A stretch of DNA of 48,169 nucleotides. Origin: Pseudorhodobacter sp. PARRP1 (GTDB taxonomy: Bacteria; Pseudomonadota; Alphaproteobacteria; Rhodobacterales; Rhodobacteraceae). The stretch spans positions 1-48,169 of the forward strand of contig NKIU01000017.1 of the NCBI GenBank assembly GCA_002256245.1, read 5' to 3'. This document shows, piece after piece, positions 17,175 through 25,646 of the stretch. How positions within the stretch are numbered: position 1 is the stretch's first letter; the number at the start of each line of letters is the position of its first letter. Below the pieces are notes generated by a model that had not been told where the DNA came from, did not search any database, and saw nothing but the letters and a program-made list of their open reading frames with translations. A program made the translations under genes and the position numbers.

Positions 17175-17900
17175 TCAGGCAGTCTCGGCCAGCACGGGGC
17201 CGAATTTCACGCGCGGATAGTCATAAGCGCCGATTTTTGAGGTCGCATAGCCGCCGCCCACCAGCCCCTCGGCCAGCTTCACCGCCGCACTCACGCCATC
17301 AATCACCGGCACCCCGGTCCTGAATTGCAGCCGCTCGCACAGTTCGGACATGCCCGCGCAGCCCAGCACCACAGCCTCGGCCCCGTCGACATCCCGCGCC
17401 GCCTCAATCTCGCGCACCAACCGCGCCTCGGCGGTGATCGGATCGGACTCCAGCGCCAGCACCGGCATATCCACTGCCCGCACATTCCGGCAGCGATGCC
17501 CCGCCCCATAAGCCTCGACCAGATCTTCGATAATTGGAACAGACCGGGGCAGGGTGGTCACAATCGAAAACCGGGTCGCAATCGTGGTCGCCACCTGCAC
17601 CGCCGCCTGACAAATCCCGATCACCGGCCCGCGCGCAATCTCGCGCGCCGCAGCCAAGCCCGGATCGTCAAAGCAGGCGATCACATAGGCATCCACCCCC
17701 CGCGCCTCGCCATCGCGGATCAGATCAAGCATCGCAGGCACCGCCAGCGCCTCATCGGCGTGGCCTTCGATGCTGGCGGGCGTGCCATAGGGGTTCATCG
17801 CTTCAATCTCTGTCGTAGCAAACGCACAACGCCGCGCGCTTTCGCCGATCTGGGCCGTCATGGACGCGGTAGAGTTCGGGTTGATCACAAGGATTTTCAT
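17175..17900 (-). CDS. Hydantoin racemase (Asp/Glu racemase superfamily)
   Basis: A cofactor-independent two-cysteine racemase, 241 residues. The N-terminus KILVINPNS is the family signature. The catalytic pair sits at C76 (IACFDDPG) and C181 (VLGCAGM), the positions described for bacterial hydantoin racemases, which invert 5-monosubstituted hydantoins. The family also contains related isomerases and decarboxylases, so the substrate stays provisional. It follows the flavin reductase by 3 bases, and the operon is divergent from the GntR gene. With the amidohydrolases it suggests catabolism of a cyclic ureide or hydantoin-like compound. Confidence 0.88.
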   Translation of the reverse strand: MKILVINPNSTASMTAQIGESARRCAFATTEIEAMNPYGTPASIEGHADEALAVPAMLDLIRDGEARGVDAYVIACFDDPGLAAAREIARGPVIGICQAAVQVATTIATRFSIVTTLPRSVPIIEDLVEAYGAGHRCRNVRAVDMPVLALESDPITAEARLVREIEAARDVDGAEAVVLGCAGMSELCERLQFRTGVPVIDGVSAAVKLAEGLVGGGYATSKIGAYDYPRVKFGPVLAETA

Positions 17901-17903
17901 CTC

Positions 17904-18539
17904 TCAACCTCCTACCTTCAGGCGGTCCCGCACCGACTCCAGACCCGGCGATGGCATCACAAACTGCCGGTCTGAAGTGATGTAATTGTCGCCATGCAAC
18001 CGCGCGATGGGTTGATAGCGGTCGGGGTCGACATAGCGGCCCTCGGCATCCAGACAGTCGCGTCGCACATGCATATGCACCACTTCACCCAAAACGATCA
18101 CCCGCCGATCATAGTCGATCAACCGCTCAACCCGGCATTCCATCGCGCAGGGGCTCTCCACTACCCGCCGCGCCGCCACCTGATCACAAGCCGCTGCGGT
18201 CAGCCCGGCCAGCGAAATTTCATCCACATCCGACGCCACCGCTAGCCCGCACACCAACATCGCATCGGCAATCGCCATATCCACCATATTGACCACAAAT
18301 TCCCCACTGCGCCGGATATTGCGCACCGTATCCTTTTCCTGCCCATCAGCTTTGGTTTGGATGCCCAGGATGACAATGGCAGGATCATGCGAGAACACGT
18401 TGAAAAAGCTCATCGGAGCAGCATTGTCCTGCCCGGTTTCCGAAACCGTGGACACCAGCGCGATGGGCCGGGGGCCGACAAAATTGGTAAGCAGGCGATA
18501 GCGGTCCTGTGCCGTGATTTGGGTAAAGTCAAAATCCAT
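17904..18539 (-). CDS. Flavin reductase-like protein (FMN-binding split barrel, DIM6/NTAB type)
   Basis: A 211-residue FMN-binding protein. Characteristic segments are LTNFVGPRPIALVSTV, the APMSFFNVFSHDPA loop and FVVNMVD. Such proteins supply reduced flavin to a monooxygenase or act on small substrates (compare RutF in pyrimidine breakdown). The ATG at 18539 is chosen because AGGAA lies 5 bases upstream and homology starts there; the longer frame to 18620 would run through the operator. First gene of an operon with the racemase. No partner monooxygenase is visible nearby. Confidence 0.85.
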   Translation of the reverse strand: MDFDFTQITAQDRYRLLTNFVGPRPIALVSTVSETGQDNAAPMSFFNVFSHDPAIVILGIQTKADGQEKDTVRNIRRSGEFVVNMVDMAIADAMLVCGLAVASDVDEISLAGLTAAACDQVAARRVVESPCAMECRVERLIDYDRRVIVLGEVVHMHVRRDCLDAEGRYVDPDRYQPIARLHGDNYITSDRQFVMPSPGLESVRDRLKVGG

Positions 18540-18613
18540 CGCGCGTTCCTGTCGGCTGATTGCAGGGCTGTAGACTCTTGCAGAATCCACCCGGAGTTTT
18601 TCGGTTGCTGTGA

Positions 18614-18629
18614 TAGACAATATTGTCTA
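18614..18629. promoter_or_regulatory. Palindromic operator for the GntR/FCD regulator
   Basis: TAGACAATATTGTCTA is a perfect 16-bp palindrome in the gap between the divergent flavin reductase and GntR genes. Its right half is shared with the sequence before the ABC operon (7929-7940). Short palindromes of this kind are typical binding sites of FadR/VanR-type GntR regulators. Assignment to this regulator is by position. Confidence 0.6.
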
Positions 18630-18714
18630 CATTTTTGTAGTCAACATCAACCTGCCGCACCGATTGACTTTTTGGTGCAGGCAGCAAGTATGTCGGCTGA
18701 ACAAAGGAGCCTTC

Positions 18715-19401
18715 ATGTATCACAGCAAAGAAACCGTGACGGGTCCGACCGCCGAGATCTGTGAACGCATCTGGCTGTCGATTGCTGAAAAGCGACTGCG
18801 CCCCGGTGCGCGCTTGAAAGAAGAGCAGTTGGCCGAGATTTTTGAGGTCAGCCGCGCGCGGGTGCGCCAGGCGCTTTCAGTTCTAGAAAGCGATGGTCTG
18901 GTCACCATTGTGCCCAACCGCGGTGCGTTTGTGGCCGAGCCCGGGGTGGACGAAGCGCGCGATGTATTTCACGTCCGCAAGCAGATTGAGGCCCGCGTGG
19001 TCGAGCGGTTGATCGACCGCATCACCGATGCGCAGATCCCGTTGCTGCAAGCACATCTGTCGAAAGAACGTCAGGCCGATCAACGCGGCGACACCTCGGC
19101 GATCATCCGGCTTTCTGGTGGGTTCCATCTGCTGCTCGCAGAACTGGCCGGGTCGGATTTCTTGTTCGGCATCCTGCGCGATCTGATTTCGCGCAGTTCT
19201 CTGATCACAGCGATGTATCGTTCGCGCCATCTGCACAACTGTGGTCCGGATGAACATGCAGCTCTAATCGAGCACATCTCGGCCCGCGATAAGCCTGGCG
19301 CGACGCAAATCATGCTCAACCACCTTCAGCACGTCGAGGATGAACTGGACCTGACCGCAGAAGCCCCCACTACCCGCGATTTACGTCAGGCTTTGGTGTG
19401 A
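18715..19401 (+). CDS. GntR-family transcriptional regulator (FCD domain)
   Basis: A 228-residue regulator. The N-terminal winged HTH reads RLRPGARLKEEQLAEIFEV, then SRARVRQALSVLESDGLV and VPNRGAFVAEP. The C-terminal FCD helical domain (about 80-215) carries the usual metal/ligand histidine positions in GGFHLLLAEL, DEHAALIEHI and NHLQHVE. AAAGGAG is 6 bases before the ATG at 18715; longer in-frame starts overlap the operator. It probably represses the divergent flavin reductase/racemase operon and perhaps the ABC operon until a catabolic intermediate binds. Confidence 0.92.
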   Translation: MYHSKETVTGPTAEICERIWLSIAEKRLRPGARLKEEQLAEIFEVSRARVRQALSVLESDGLVTIVPNRGAFVAEPGVDEARDVFHVRKQIEARVVERLIDRITDAQIPLLQAHLSKERQADQRGDTSAIIRLSGGFHLLLAELAGSDFLFGILRDLISRSSLITAMYRSRHLHNCGPDEHAALIEHISARDKPGATQIMLNHLQHVEDELDLTAEAPTTRDLRQALV

Positions 19402-19584
19402 TTGGTGTGTGTGGTCGCATGATTTGCAAACAGCGTGCTGTTTTTGAACCGGATAGTTGCGTCCATCGAGCTTAGCCGAAACTTCTTGACAGAGATGACT
19501 CATCCTGCGGTTCGGATGGATTGCTTTTTGGTGTGTAGCCTTTCCGCTGGCATGCTTCCACCACGTGTGGAATGATTGCCCGTG

Positions 19585-19670
19585 CGAAACAGTGCGCAAA
19601 TCCTGTCCCCGCAACCAAATATAATAACGATATCAACACTATACAGCCTCCTCCGGGAGGCTATTTGCAT
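19585..19670 (+). repeat. tRNA 3'-end-like remnant with hairpin (candidate attachment site)
   Basis: AATCCTGTCCCCGCAACCAA at 19599-19618 is identical to 7669-7688. It reads as the T-stem 3' strand, the CCCCGCA acceptor strand and ACCA of an initiator-tRNA-like gene. It is followed at 19645-19662 by AGCCTCC-TCCG-GGAGGCT and a short T-rich run, like a tRNA terminator. The preceding GTGCGAAACAGTG also occurs at 1104-1116 before the diverged copy there. No complete tRNA can be folded, so this is a remnant rather than a functional gene. Confidence 0.55.
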
Positions 19671-19845
19671 TTGTGCAAACCCTGTGGAAGCACTGTGGAA
19701 GCAACCGGGGCGAAACCAAGGGTGTGGCGGAAGCGATACATGGGAGAAAAATGCTGATCCCTACATCAAACCCCTTGAGCGCGCGCATGGGCTACCCAAA
19801 ATCCTACAGATCAAGGCCGGAAGGCTGCAACTAAAGGCCAGTGAA

Positions 19846-20325
19846 ATGTTTGATGGTGCCTTCCGGTGGATTTTGAGCCACTGGCTGGAAATAGTTACGT
19901 TGCTTGCCACGTTTGCCGCATTGTTCTATGCCCACCTCGCATATCGGTCGTCGGTGGACGCAGCGGCTCAGGCGCGGGCTGCAGAACTGACCAGCCTCAG
20001 AATTCAGGCCAACGCTGGCCTTAGTGATGCTCAACTGAGTCTATTCGCGCTTGAGGCAAACTGTCAGGACAATCGCAGCCAGTGGGCAAGCTAGGAACGG
20101 CAACTTCCACCTCTCAGGCCGCAATCTACGTTTAAGTCTTGGCCAAATGCGAAAGTGCAAAATCGCGCGCGTAGCTTGTTGCATGATCTGAATACGTCCT
20201 TTGCAGCAGTTGAATCCATGACCTCTTTGGAACTAGAAAAACGAGTGCAAGAGACAAGGAACACATCCTTGCAAATTCGCTCACTCGCGGGCGATCTTGA
20301 AGGCCCGCCAGTTCACGGTATCTGA
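19846..20325 (+). pseudogene. Small membrane-anchored hypothetical protein interrupted by an in-frame TAG
   Basis: From the ATG at 19846 (AAAGG 8 bases upstream) the frame encodes one membrane helix (WLEIVTLLATFAALFYAHLAY). A coiled-coil-like Ala/Arg/Glu stretch (SSVDAAAQARAAELTSLR) follows, then a stop TAG at 20092-20094. The same frame stays open beyond it for another 76 codons (NTSFAAVESMTSLELEKRVQETR..., ending HGI at 20325), and that part is also protein-like. A single nonsense change in an otherwise continuous gene of about 160 codons is the simplest reading; a genuinely short 82-aa protein is the alternative. Family not recognised. Confidence 0.5.
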
Positions 20326-20474
20326 CGATAACGGATCGTCTAGGTCGTAGAGTTCAGCATCAGGAAGTGCCCCTAGGCGCGTCAATCCCGAGCGCATTGG
20401 GCATAGAACGTAGCTTAAATCACCCTGCAGTCTTTCCAAGAGTCAGGAAGTGCTTCAAGTAGTTCACTCGGTGA

Positions 20475-20652
20475 TCACTGAAAAAGCCGGCTTCTGCCTG
20501 GACCTGCGGCGAATAGTGAAACTTGCGCGACCAAGGGGGTTACGGCGTCGCGATGCAGGTCTTCAAGGCGGCGGCTGAACGCTACTCCGCAAAGCGCATC
20601 TACCCCAGAGTTCAGTCTTTGGATCAGGGTGTCTTGGAGAAAGCGTGTCATT
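20475..20652 (-). CDS. Hypothetical small protein, 58 aa
   Basis: It starts MTRFLQDTLIQRLNSGVDAL and ends GRSRLFQ. AAAGGA lies 8 bases before the ATG. It follows the 115-aa gene on the same strand by 60 bases and is probably co-transcribed. No domain is recognised; the composition is ordinary and soluble. Confidence 0.45.
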
Positions 20653-20712
20653 GTCGGGTCCTTTGGTTTTACGTTCTGCGGCCGAGCCGCATCTTTCGGC
20701 GGCGCCGCGCGT

Positions 20713-21060
20713 TTAGCGGGAGGAAACAAGCGTCAGTGCAGGCGGTTTGCCGAAGGATGCTCGCGCTTCACCATGCGGGGCAAAGCCATAGGCTGCCGCG
20801 ATGTCGCGCAGCAAGGTGAGGTCAGAACGTCTGACGGCGGGCGCGTCGCTTTTGCGTTGGTTGCCATATTCGATGACGGTCCATCCGGAGGTGGATTCGC
20901 GCATGAAAAGCTCTTCGCCATTGGGTAAGCGCAACACGGCAACCATCCGCCGTGCTGGAGAGGCCTGTTGACGCGGCGCAGCAACGATCTGTGCGGCGGG
21001 CTTTGCAGCGCCTGCGAGAAGTTCGTGCGTTGTGCCGTTGATCGTGGTTTCGGGTGTCAT
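20713..21060 (-). CDS. Hypothetical protein, 115 aa
   Basis: A small soluble protein beginning MTPETTINGTTHELLAG. A strong Shine-Dalgarno (AGGAGG) is 6 bases before the ATG, which decides the start against a longer frame to 21204. The middle (MVAVLRLPNGEELFMREST, then WTVIEYGNQRK) looks like a compact beta-rich domain, followed by a helix (RSDLTLLRDIAAAYGF). No family is recognised. It probably heads a two-gene unit with the 58-aa ORF. Confidence 0.65.
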   Translation of the reverse strand: MTPETTINGTTHELLAGAAKPAAQIVAAPRQQASPARRMVAVLRLPNGEELFMRESTSGWTVIEYGNQRKSDAPAVRRSDLTLLRDIAAAYGFAPHGEARASFGKPPALTLVSSR

Positions 21061-21202
21061 GAGGGCCTCCTGTTCTGTGACGTCAAACTGCCACCGGGCC
21101 GCTGGCATCACAATCTGGGGAAGGCATGGAAGCGCCTGACAAATTGTCGATGCGACCGCCTTAAGGCTTGGGTGGGCTGACTTAAGTATGCCTTCGCGTT
21201 TC

Positions 21203-21237
21203 AAAATTTAGGCCCGGCACCTTTCGGAGCCGGGCCT
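21203..21237 (-). terminator. Rho-independent terminator
   Basis: A 9-bp perfect stem AGGCCCGGC/GCCGGGCCT; on the minus strand it is followed by TAAATTTTGA. It is placed to end the transcript of the 48-aa membrane peptide gene. Confidence 0.65.
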
Positions 21238-21292
21238 GTGAGCAGGGGGTAGCCGTATTAACGCACCAGCCGGCGAGGCTGGCGGGGCGTTG

Positions 21293-21439
21293 TCAACTGA
21301 GGCAGGCAGCGATGATCTGGCACCAAAGATAAAGCCCGCCCAGAACCGATGGCAGCAGCCACCAACCCGGCGGAACGCTGAGGCTCCATCGCGTCGCGCA
21401 GCGGGTCGCCTGCGTGTCGGTGGTGTCAATCAATGCCAT
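21293..21439 (-). CDS. Hypothetical 48-aa single-helix membrane peptide
   Basis: MALIDTTDTQATRC is followed by a hydrophobic Trp-rich segment (WWLLPSVLGGLYLWCQIIAA) that would span the membrane once. GGAGA lies 6 to 7 bases before the ATG, and a terminator follows the stop. There is no recognised family. It sits between the response regulator and the 115-aa hypothetical on the same strand. Confidence 0.45.
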   Translation of the reverse strand: MALIDTTDTQATRCATRWSLSVPPGWWLLPSVLGGLYLWCQIIAACLS

Positions 21440-21631
21440 TTCCATTCTCCGCTTCATCTGTGCCTGCATGACGTTAGGCAATTGCGGCGCAGATTTCCTG
21501 ATGGCGTGCGTATGGTGGGCAGTATCGAAGGGCTTGGCGGCATACTTTGGTCTGGCGTGCTTTTCAGCCAAGGGCGCTCAGGACACGTGGCTCAGGACAC
21601 GTGGCGATGTGCCGCCACCGTACAGATGTCG

Positions 21632-22285
21632 TCAGCCAACGCCCAGATCGCGGGCGATGATGACGGCTTGCGTGCGGTTCTTTGCGCCAAGCTTGCGACA
21701 GATTGCGGTCACATGCATCTTGATCGTCGGTTCGGCCAGTTGCAGGACACGCGCGATTTCCTTGTTCTGCTGCCCTTCCGTCAAGCAATTCAGCACCGCC
21801 TGTTCTTTTTCCGTCAATTTGCCATGGCGCGCGTCCACGCCTGTGACGGGGGCCGGGCGCATCAGCTGCATCGGCAAATATACCTCGCCTGCGTGCATGA
21901 ACTGGATGGCATTGGCGATGCTGCGTGCGGCAGATGTCTTCAGCACGATGCCTGCCGCACCCGATTGCATGATTTCATCCTGCATCCGCGGCGACAGATT
22001 GCCCGTCAGAATCGCCACCGGCCTGCCCTGATTGCGCTTTATCACCCGGCGCAGTCCAACCACGCCGTCCATACCGGGCATGTTCAAATCCAGCAGCACC
22101 ACATCGAACGGCCCCTGCGTCTGGATCAGCGTATCTGCGTCGTCGAGCGTGCAGGCGGTCGTCACCTGCATGCCTGCCGCCTGCGACAAAAACACGACGA
22201 ACATGCCAAGAATCATCTCGTGATCATCGGCAATCAGCACGCGAAGCCCGGCAGGTTTAGAGACTTCAATCATCTGCAGTTTCAT
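21632..22285 (-). CDS. LuxR/FixJ-type response regulator
   Basis: A 217-residue NarL-type regulator. The receiver domain (about 14-130) has the acidic pair in IADDHE, phosphoacceptor D66 in DVVLLDLNMPGMDG, the Thr in ILTGN and the Lys in VLKTS. The C-terminal HTH_LUXR reads LTEKEQAVLNCLTEGQQNKEIARVL, then AEPTIKMHVTAICRKLG. It is divergent from a periplasmic protein and a hybrid histidine kinase, the likely signalling partner via the kinase's Hpt domain. The gene is intact. Confidence 0.92.
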   Translation of the reverse strand: MKLQMIEVSKPAGLRVLIADDHEMILGMFVVFLSQAAGMQVTTACTLDDADTLIQTQGPFDVVLLDLNMPGMDGVVGLRRVIKRNQGRPVAILTGNLSPRMQDEIMQSGAAGIVLKTSAARSIANAIQFMHAGEVYLPMQLMRPAPVTGVDARHGKLTEKEQAVLNCLTEGQQNKEIARVLQLAEPTIKMHVTAICRKLGAKNRTQAVIIARDLGVG

Positions 22286-22508
22286 CTTTAGGTGGCGTCA
22301 GTCACGCCACACGCCCATACATAGGCGGTAAATTCCTTACAATTTACCAACGCGGGTGCAGGAAACGGCATAATTTCCGGCCGGCCTGACTGCGTAAACG
22401 CAATCTTAGCCGTCCTTTCGGATGGTGTTGCATCCGTCCGTCATGTCGCGGCAGCGGCGGTGTTCGTGTATCGCTTTCACATCACAGCAACTGGGAGTTG
22501 TCTTTATC

Positions 22509-22985
22509 ATGCGTATCATCTTTGCTCTGGCAACCACCTGCGCGATGCTCGGTGCCAGTTGGGCCTTGGCTGACGAAGCCGTTCTGACCTTGCGCGCCGC
22601 TGACATGCCAGATCGCGTGGTCGCTCTCGACATGGCGCAGATCGAGGCGATGCCGCAGGTCAGTTTCCGCACCACAACCGTCTGGACCGATGGCGCGCAT
22701 GAGTTCAGCGGACCGACCCTTGCCCATGTCGTGGAAAGCCTTGGCGCGTCGTCAAACACAACGATCCGTGCGCGCGCAATCAACGATTACGTCGTGGAAA
22801 TTCCGGTGGAGTCTCTAGAGCAGGGCGCCCCGATCATCGCCACCCGCATTGATGGCGCGCCGTTTTCGCGTCGCGAAAAGGGGCCTTTGTGGATCGTCTA
22901 TCCCTACGATTCAGACACGCGCTTCCAGACGGAATCCATCTATGGTCGCAGCATCTGGCAGTTGGTAGAACTTAGCGTGGAATGA
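22509..22985 (+). CDS. Periplasmic protein resembling a molybdopterin-oxidoreductase-like sensor subunit
   Basis: A 158-residue exported protein. A signal peptide (MRIIFALATTCAMLGASWALA) precedes a compact domain containing LDMAQIEAMPQVSF, then FSGPTLAHVVESLGA and KGPLWIVYPYD. These resemble the fold of the small, cofactor-free members of the sulfite-oxidase-like (oxidored_molyb) family, which lack the active-site cysteine. It lies 36 bases upstream of a hybrid histidine kinase and is probably co-transcribed, so a role as periplasmic ligand sensor for that kinase is likely. The longer in-frame start at 22422 is rejected because it would bury the signal peptide. Confidence 0.75.
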   Translation: MRIIFALATTCAMLGASWALADEAVLTLRAADMPDRVVALDMAQIEAMPQVSFRTTTVWTDGAHEFSGPTLAHVVESLGASSNTTIRARAINDYVVEIPVESLEQGAPIIATRIDGAPFSRREKGPLWIVYPYDSDTRFQTESIYGRSIWQLVELSVE

Positions 22986-23021
22986 TCATCCACCCTGATC
23001 GCCTTTGCACTTGCCGAAAGA

Positions 23022-25574
23022 ATGACCATGAAATCCCTCGCTCTGGACCGCCTTGAGACCGTGCCACAAACGCAGTCGCGCGTTGTGCTGTCGCTGTTTG
23101 TCATGCTGGTCGTGCTGGGGCTTTCGATTTTCACCTTCATCCAACTCGACCGCGAGTTGGAACTTAGCAAACGTGTGCAATCGGATAACCGCACATGGGT
23201 ATTGGCCCAGATCCAGGTTGATCTGCAAAACATGCATATCAGTCTGATGAAGGCTGCGGCCCTCTCTGATACGGCGGCGCTGGCAGATGTGCGGCGGGCC
23301 TTTGACGTGCTTTACAGCCGGGTGGATCTGGTCAATCGCACCCCATCGCTGGACGAGTTGTCGCTGCGTGCAACGCCCGCCTGGCGCGCACTCGCGGGTG
23401 AGGGCGGGCTTGTTCAAAGCTTTGTGCCGCTGATTGATGGCAGCGACGCGGCCTTGCGGGCGGCACTCCCGGGAATGATGGCCGCCACGTCCGAGAATAC
23501 TCTGCCTGTCCGCGAAATGGTGGTCACCGCGTTGGGAGAGTCGATGAAATTGGGTGACGCGACCCGCCAGGCGCTTCAACGCACGCTGTATTCCTTTCTG
23601 GTGGCGATCGTTGTGACGATGATTGGGCTGACGCTTTTGTTTGCAACCATTTATCGTCAGGCGCGCGCGCAGCAACGCTATGCGCGCATCCTTGAGCTGG
23701 CCGTTCAAAACCTGCGTGCCACCATCGAATCCGCTCCGGATGCGGTGTTGATCGTCAACGCCAACGACATGGTTATCGGGGCCAATACCGCCGGCCAAGT
23801 CATGCTGGGATGCGCGATCACACCAAGCGACCCGATCTCGCTGTCTGACATCCTGGTCGCCGCAGAGGGCGCGCCGTCTGGAACCGGTCGCAGCGCCCGG
23901 ATGCAATGCCGTTGCCGCAACGGTGACACTGTGCCGGTGGAAGTCGCCATCGCTGATGTCACGACCGGCACCGGCGACAAGCTTAAAATCGCATTTCTGC
24001 GTGATATGTCGCAGCAGTTGGAACGCGAACGTCAGTTGGCGCTTGCAGGAGAGCTTGCCCGCAAAGGCGAAGAAGTGAAGGATCGTTTCCTTGCTGTGAT
24101 GAGCCACGAGATGCGCACACCGCTCAGCGGCCTCATATCCGCCACCGACCTGTTGGAGACCACGACAACGCTTGACGCACCACAGGCTTGGTTGGTGGGC
24201 ATCCTGAAATCCTGCGGGCTGGCAGCACTTGAACAGGTCAACAACATACTTGAACTGACGCGGCTTTCTGCAAGCGATGCCAACGAGTTTCCGTTGACCG
24301 ATTTCTGCGTGAACGAAATGGTGCGCGAACAGGTTAAAATTTATCAATCGCTCGCGCTTGATCGCGGCAATGCCCTGACGCTCTCGCCCGAAGATGCGCC
24401 TGCCTGCATGGTGCGCGCGCCTCTGCCGCTGCTGCGCCGGATTCTCAGCAACCTGCTGTCCAATGCGATCAAGTTCACGCGTGATGGTGCAATCGACGTT
24501 GTGTTGATGGATATGCCTGCGGACACGCCGCAAAAACGCCGTTTCACCCTGCTGATCCGAGACACCGGCATTGGCATCCCCGAAGCGGATCTAGAGCGGA
24601 TTTTCCGCAATTTTGAGACACTCGACAGTTCCTATTCGCGGATGCAAGAGGGCACCGGGCTTGGGCTTGGCATTGCAAAGCTGTCTGCCGAGGCGATGGG
24701 CGGCACCATCAAGGTTGAAAGCCGCGTGGGCGAGGGCACCTGCTTTACAGTGACGTTTGAGGCTGAACTTCAGTCGCAGGCCGTGGGTGTGGTTCGTGTG
24801 GAAAGCGCGCCAGCTGCCGTGCACAGGCCGCTGACCATCCTTCTGGCCGAAGATAACGAAATCAACAGCAATCTGATGGAACGGCAGATGACCCGGCTGG
24901 GCCACAGCGTTGTCATTGCATCGGACGGGATCAAGGCGATTGCCGCCGTGCAGCGGCAGCGGTTCGACATCATCCTGATGGACATCTCGATGCCGCATAT
25001 GGATGGTGTGACGGCCACGCGCCATCTGATCGACAGCGGCCTTCTGGGCGACACGCCGGTGATTGCCCTGACGGCGCAAGCCTCGCCTGACCGCGTGCAG
25101 GTGCTTTGCGATGCCGGTATGACCGATGTGGTGATCAAGCCCGTCCAGATGGCGACGCTGGATGCGCTGATGCAAAAACTGGCCAGCGGTGATGCCATGT
25201 CAGGCGCGTCCACCCGGCAACCAGAGTTGGATGCTTTGCTGGACCTTGAAAGACTGGATGAGCTGATCATGGTGATCGGCGTGTCAGAGCTTCAAAAGAT
25301 GTTGGAGAAATTCACGTCTGATATGCAAAGCACGCTGTCGGTTTGCACAAAGGCCCTGAAGGCAGGCAACCTGGATGAGCTGTCAAAGGCCGCCCATCGC
25401 GGCGCGGGTGCCGCGGGTATGCTGACGATGGATGCGCTTTGTCGGCAATTGCGTGATATCGAAACAGCCGCTGCGACTGAAGCACGTGAAAGCCTTGATG
25501 CGCAGTTCAGCACACTCGATCAATTAAGCCACCAAAGCCTAAGCGCGCTGCAGCAAGTTTTGCAGGCCGCGTGA
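23022..25574 (+). CDS. Hybrid sensor histidine kinase (PAS-HisKA-HATPase-REC-Hpt)
   Basis: An 850-residue membrane kinase. There are two helices (about 21-41 and 191-210) around a periplasmic sensor region, then a PAS-like domain (about 220-330). HisKA carries H362 in AVMSHEMRTPLSG. The HATPase domain has N boxes (SNLLSNAIKF), DTGIGIP and TGLGLG. The receiver has D654 in ILMDISMPHMDG, and the C-terminal Hpt has H792 in KAAHRGAGAAG. The phosphorelay H362-D654-H792 would end on the divergently encoded LuxR-type regulator. Either ATG (23022 or 23028) could be used. The sensor stimulus is unknown. Confidence 0.95.
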   Translation: MTMKSLALDRLETVPQTQSRVVLSLFVMLVVLGLSIFTFIQLDRELELSKRVQSDNRTWVLAQIQVDLQNMHISLMKAAALSDTAALADVRRAFDVLYSRVDLVNRTPSLDELSLRATPAWRALAGEGGLVQSFVPLIDGSDAALRAALPGMMAATSENTLPVREMVVTALGESMKLGDATRQALQRTLYSFLVAIVVTMIGLTLLFATIYRQARAQQRYARILELAVQNLRATIESAPDAVLIVNANDMVIGANTAGQVMLGCAITPSDPISLSDILVAAEGAPSGTGRSARMQCRCRNGDTVPVEVAIADVTTGTGDKLKIAFLRDMSQQLERERQLALAGELARKGEEVKDRFLAVMSHEMRTPLSGLISATDLLETTTTLDAPQAWLVGILKSCGLAALEQVNNILELTRLSASDANEFPLTDFCVNEMVREQVKIYQSLALDRGNALTLSPEDAPACMVRAPLPLLRRILSNLLSNAIKFTRDGAIDVVLMDMPADTPQKRRFTLLIRDTGIGIPEADLERIFRNFETLDSSYSRMQEGTGLGLGIAKLSAEAMGGTIKVESRVGEGTCFTVTFEAELQSQAVGVVRVESAPAAVHRPLTILLAEDNEINSNLMERQMTRLGHSVVIASDGIKAIAAVQRQRFDIILMDISMPHMDGVTATRHLIDSGLLGDTPVIALTAQASPDRVQVLCDAGMTDVVIKPVQMATLDALMQKLASGDAMSGASTRQPELDALLDLERLDELIMVIGVSELQKMLEKFTSDMQSTLSVCTKALKAGNLDELSKAAHRGAGAAGMLTMDALCRQLRDIETAAATEARESLDAQFSTLDQLSHQSLSALQQVLQAA

Positions 25575-25646
25575 CGGCAGGCGTCGATACCCCGCCACCA
25601 CGGGCGTCTATTGCACACAGCCTCTTGGTATATGTCTGTGATCAAC

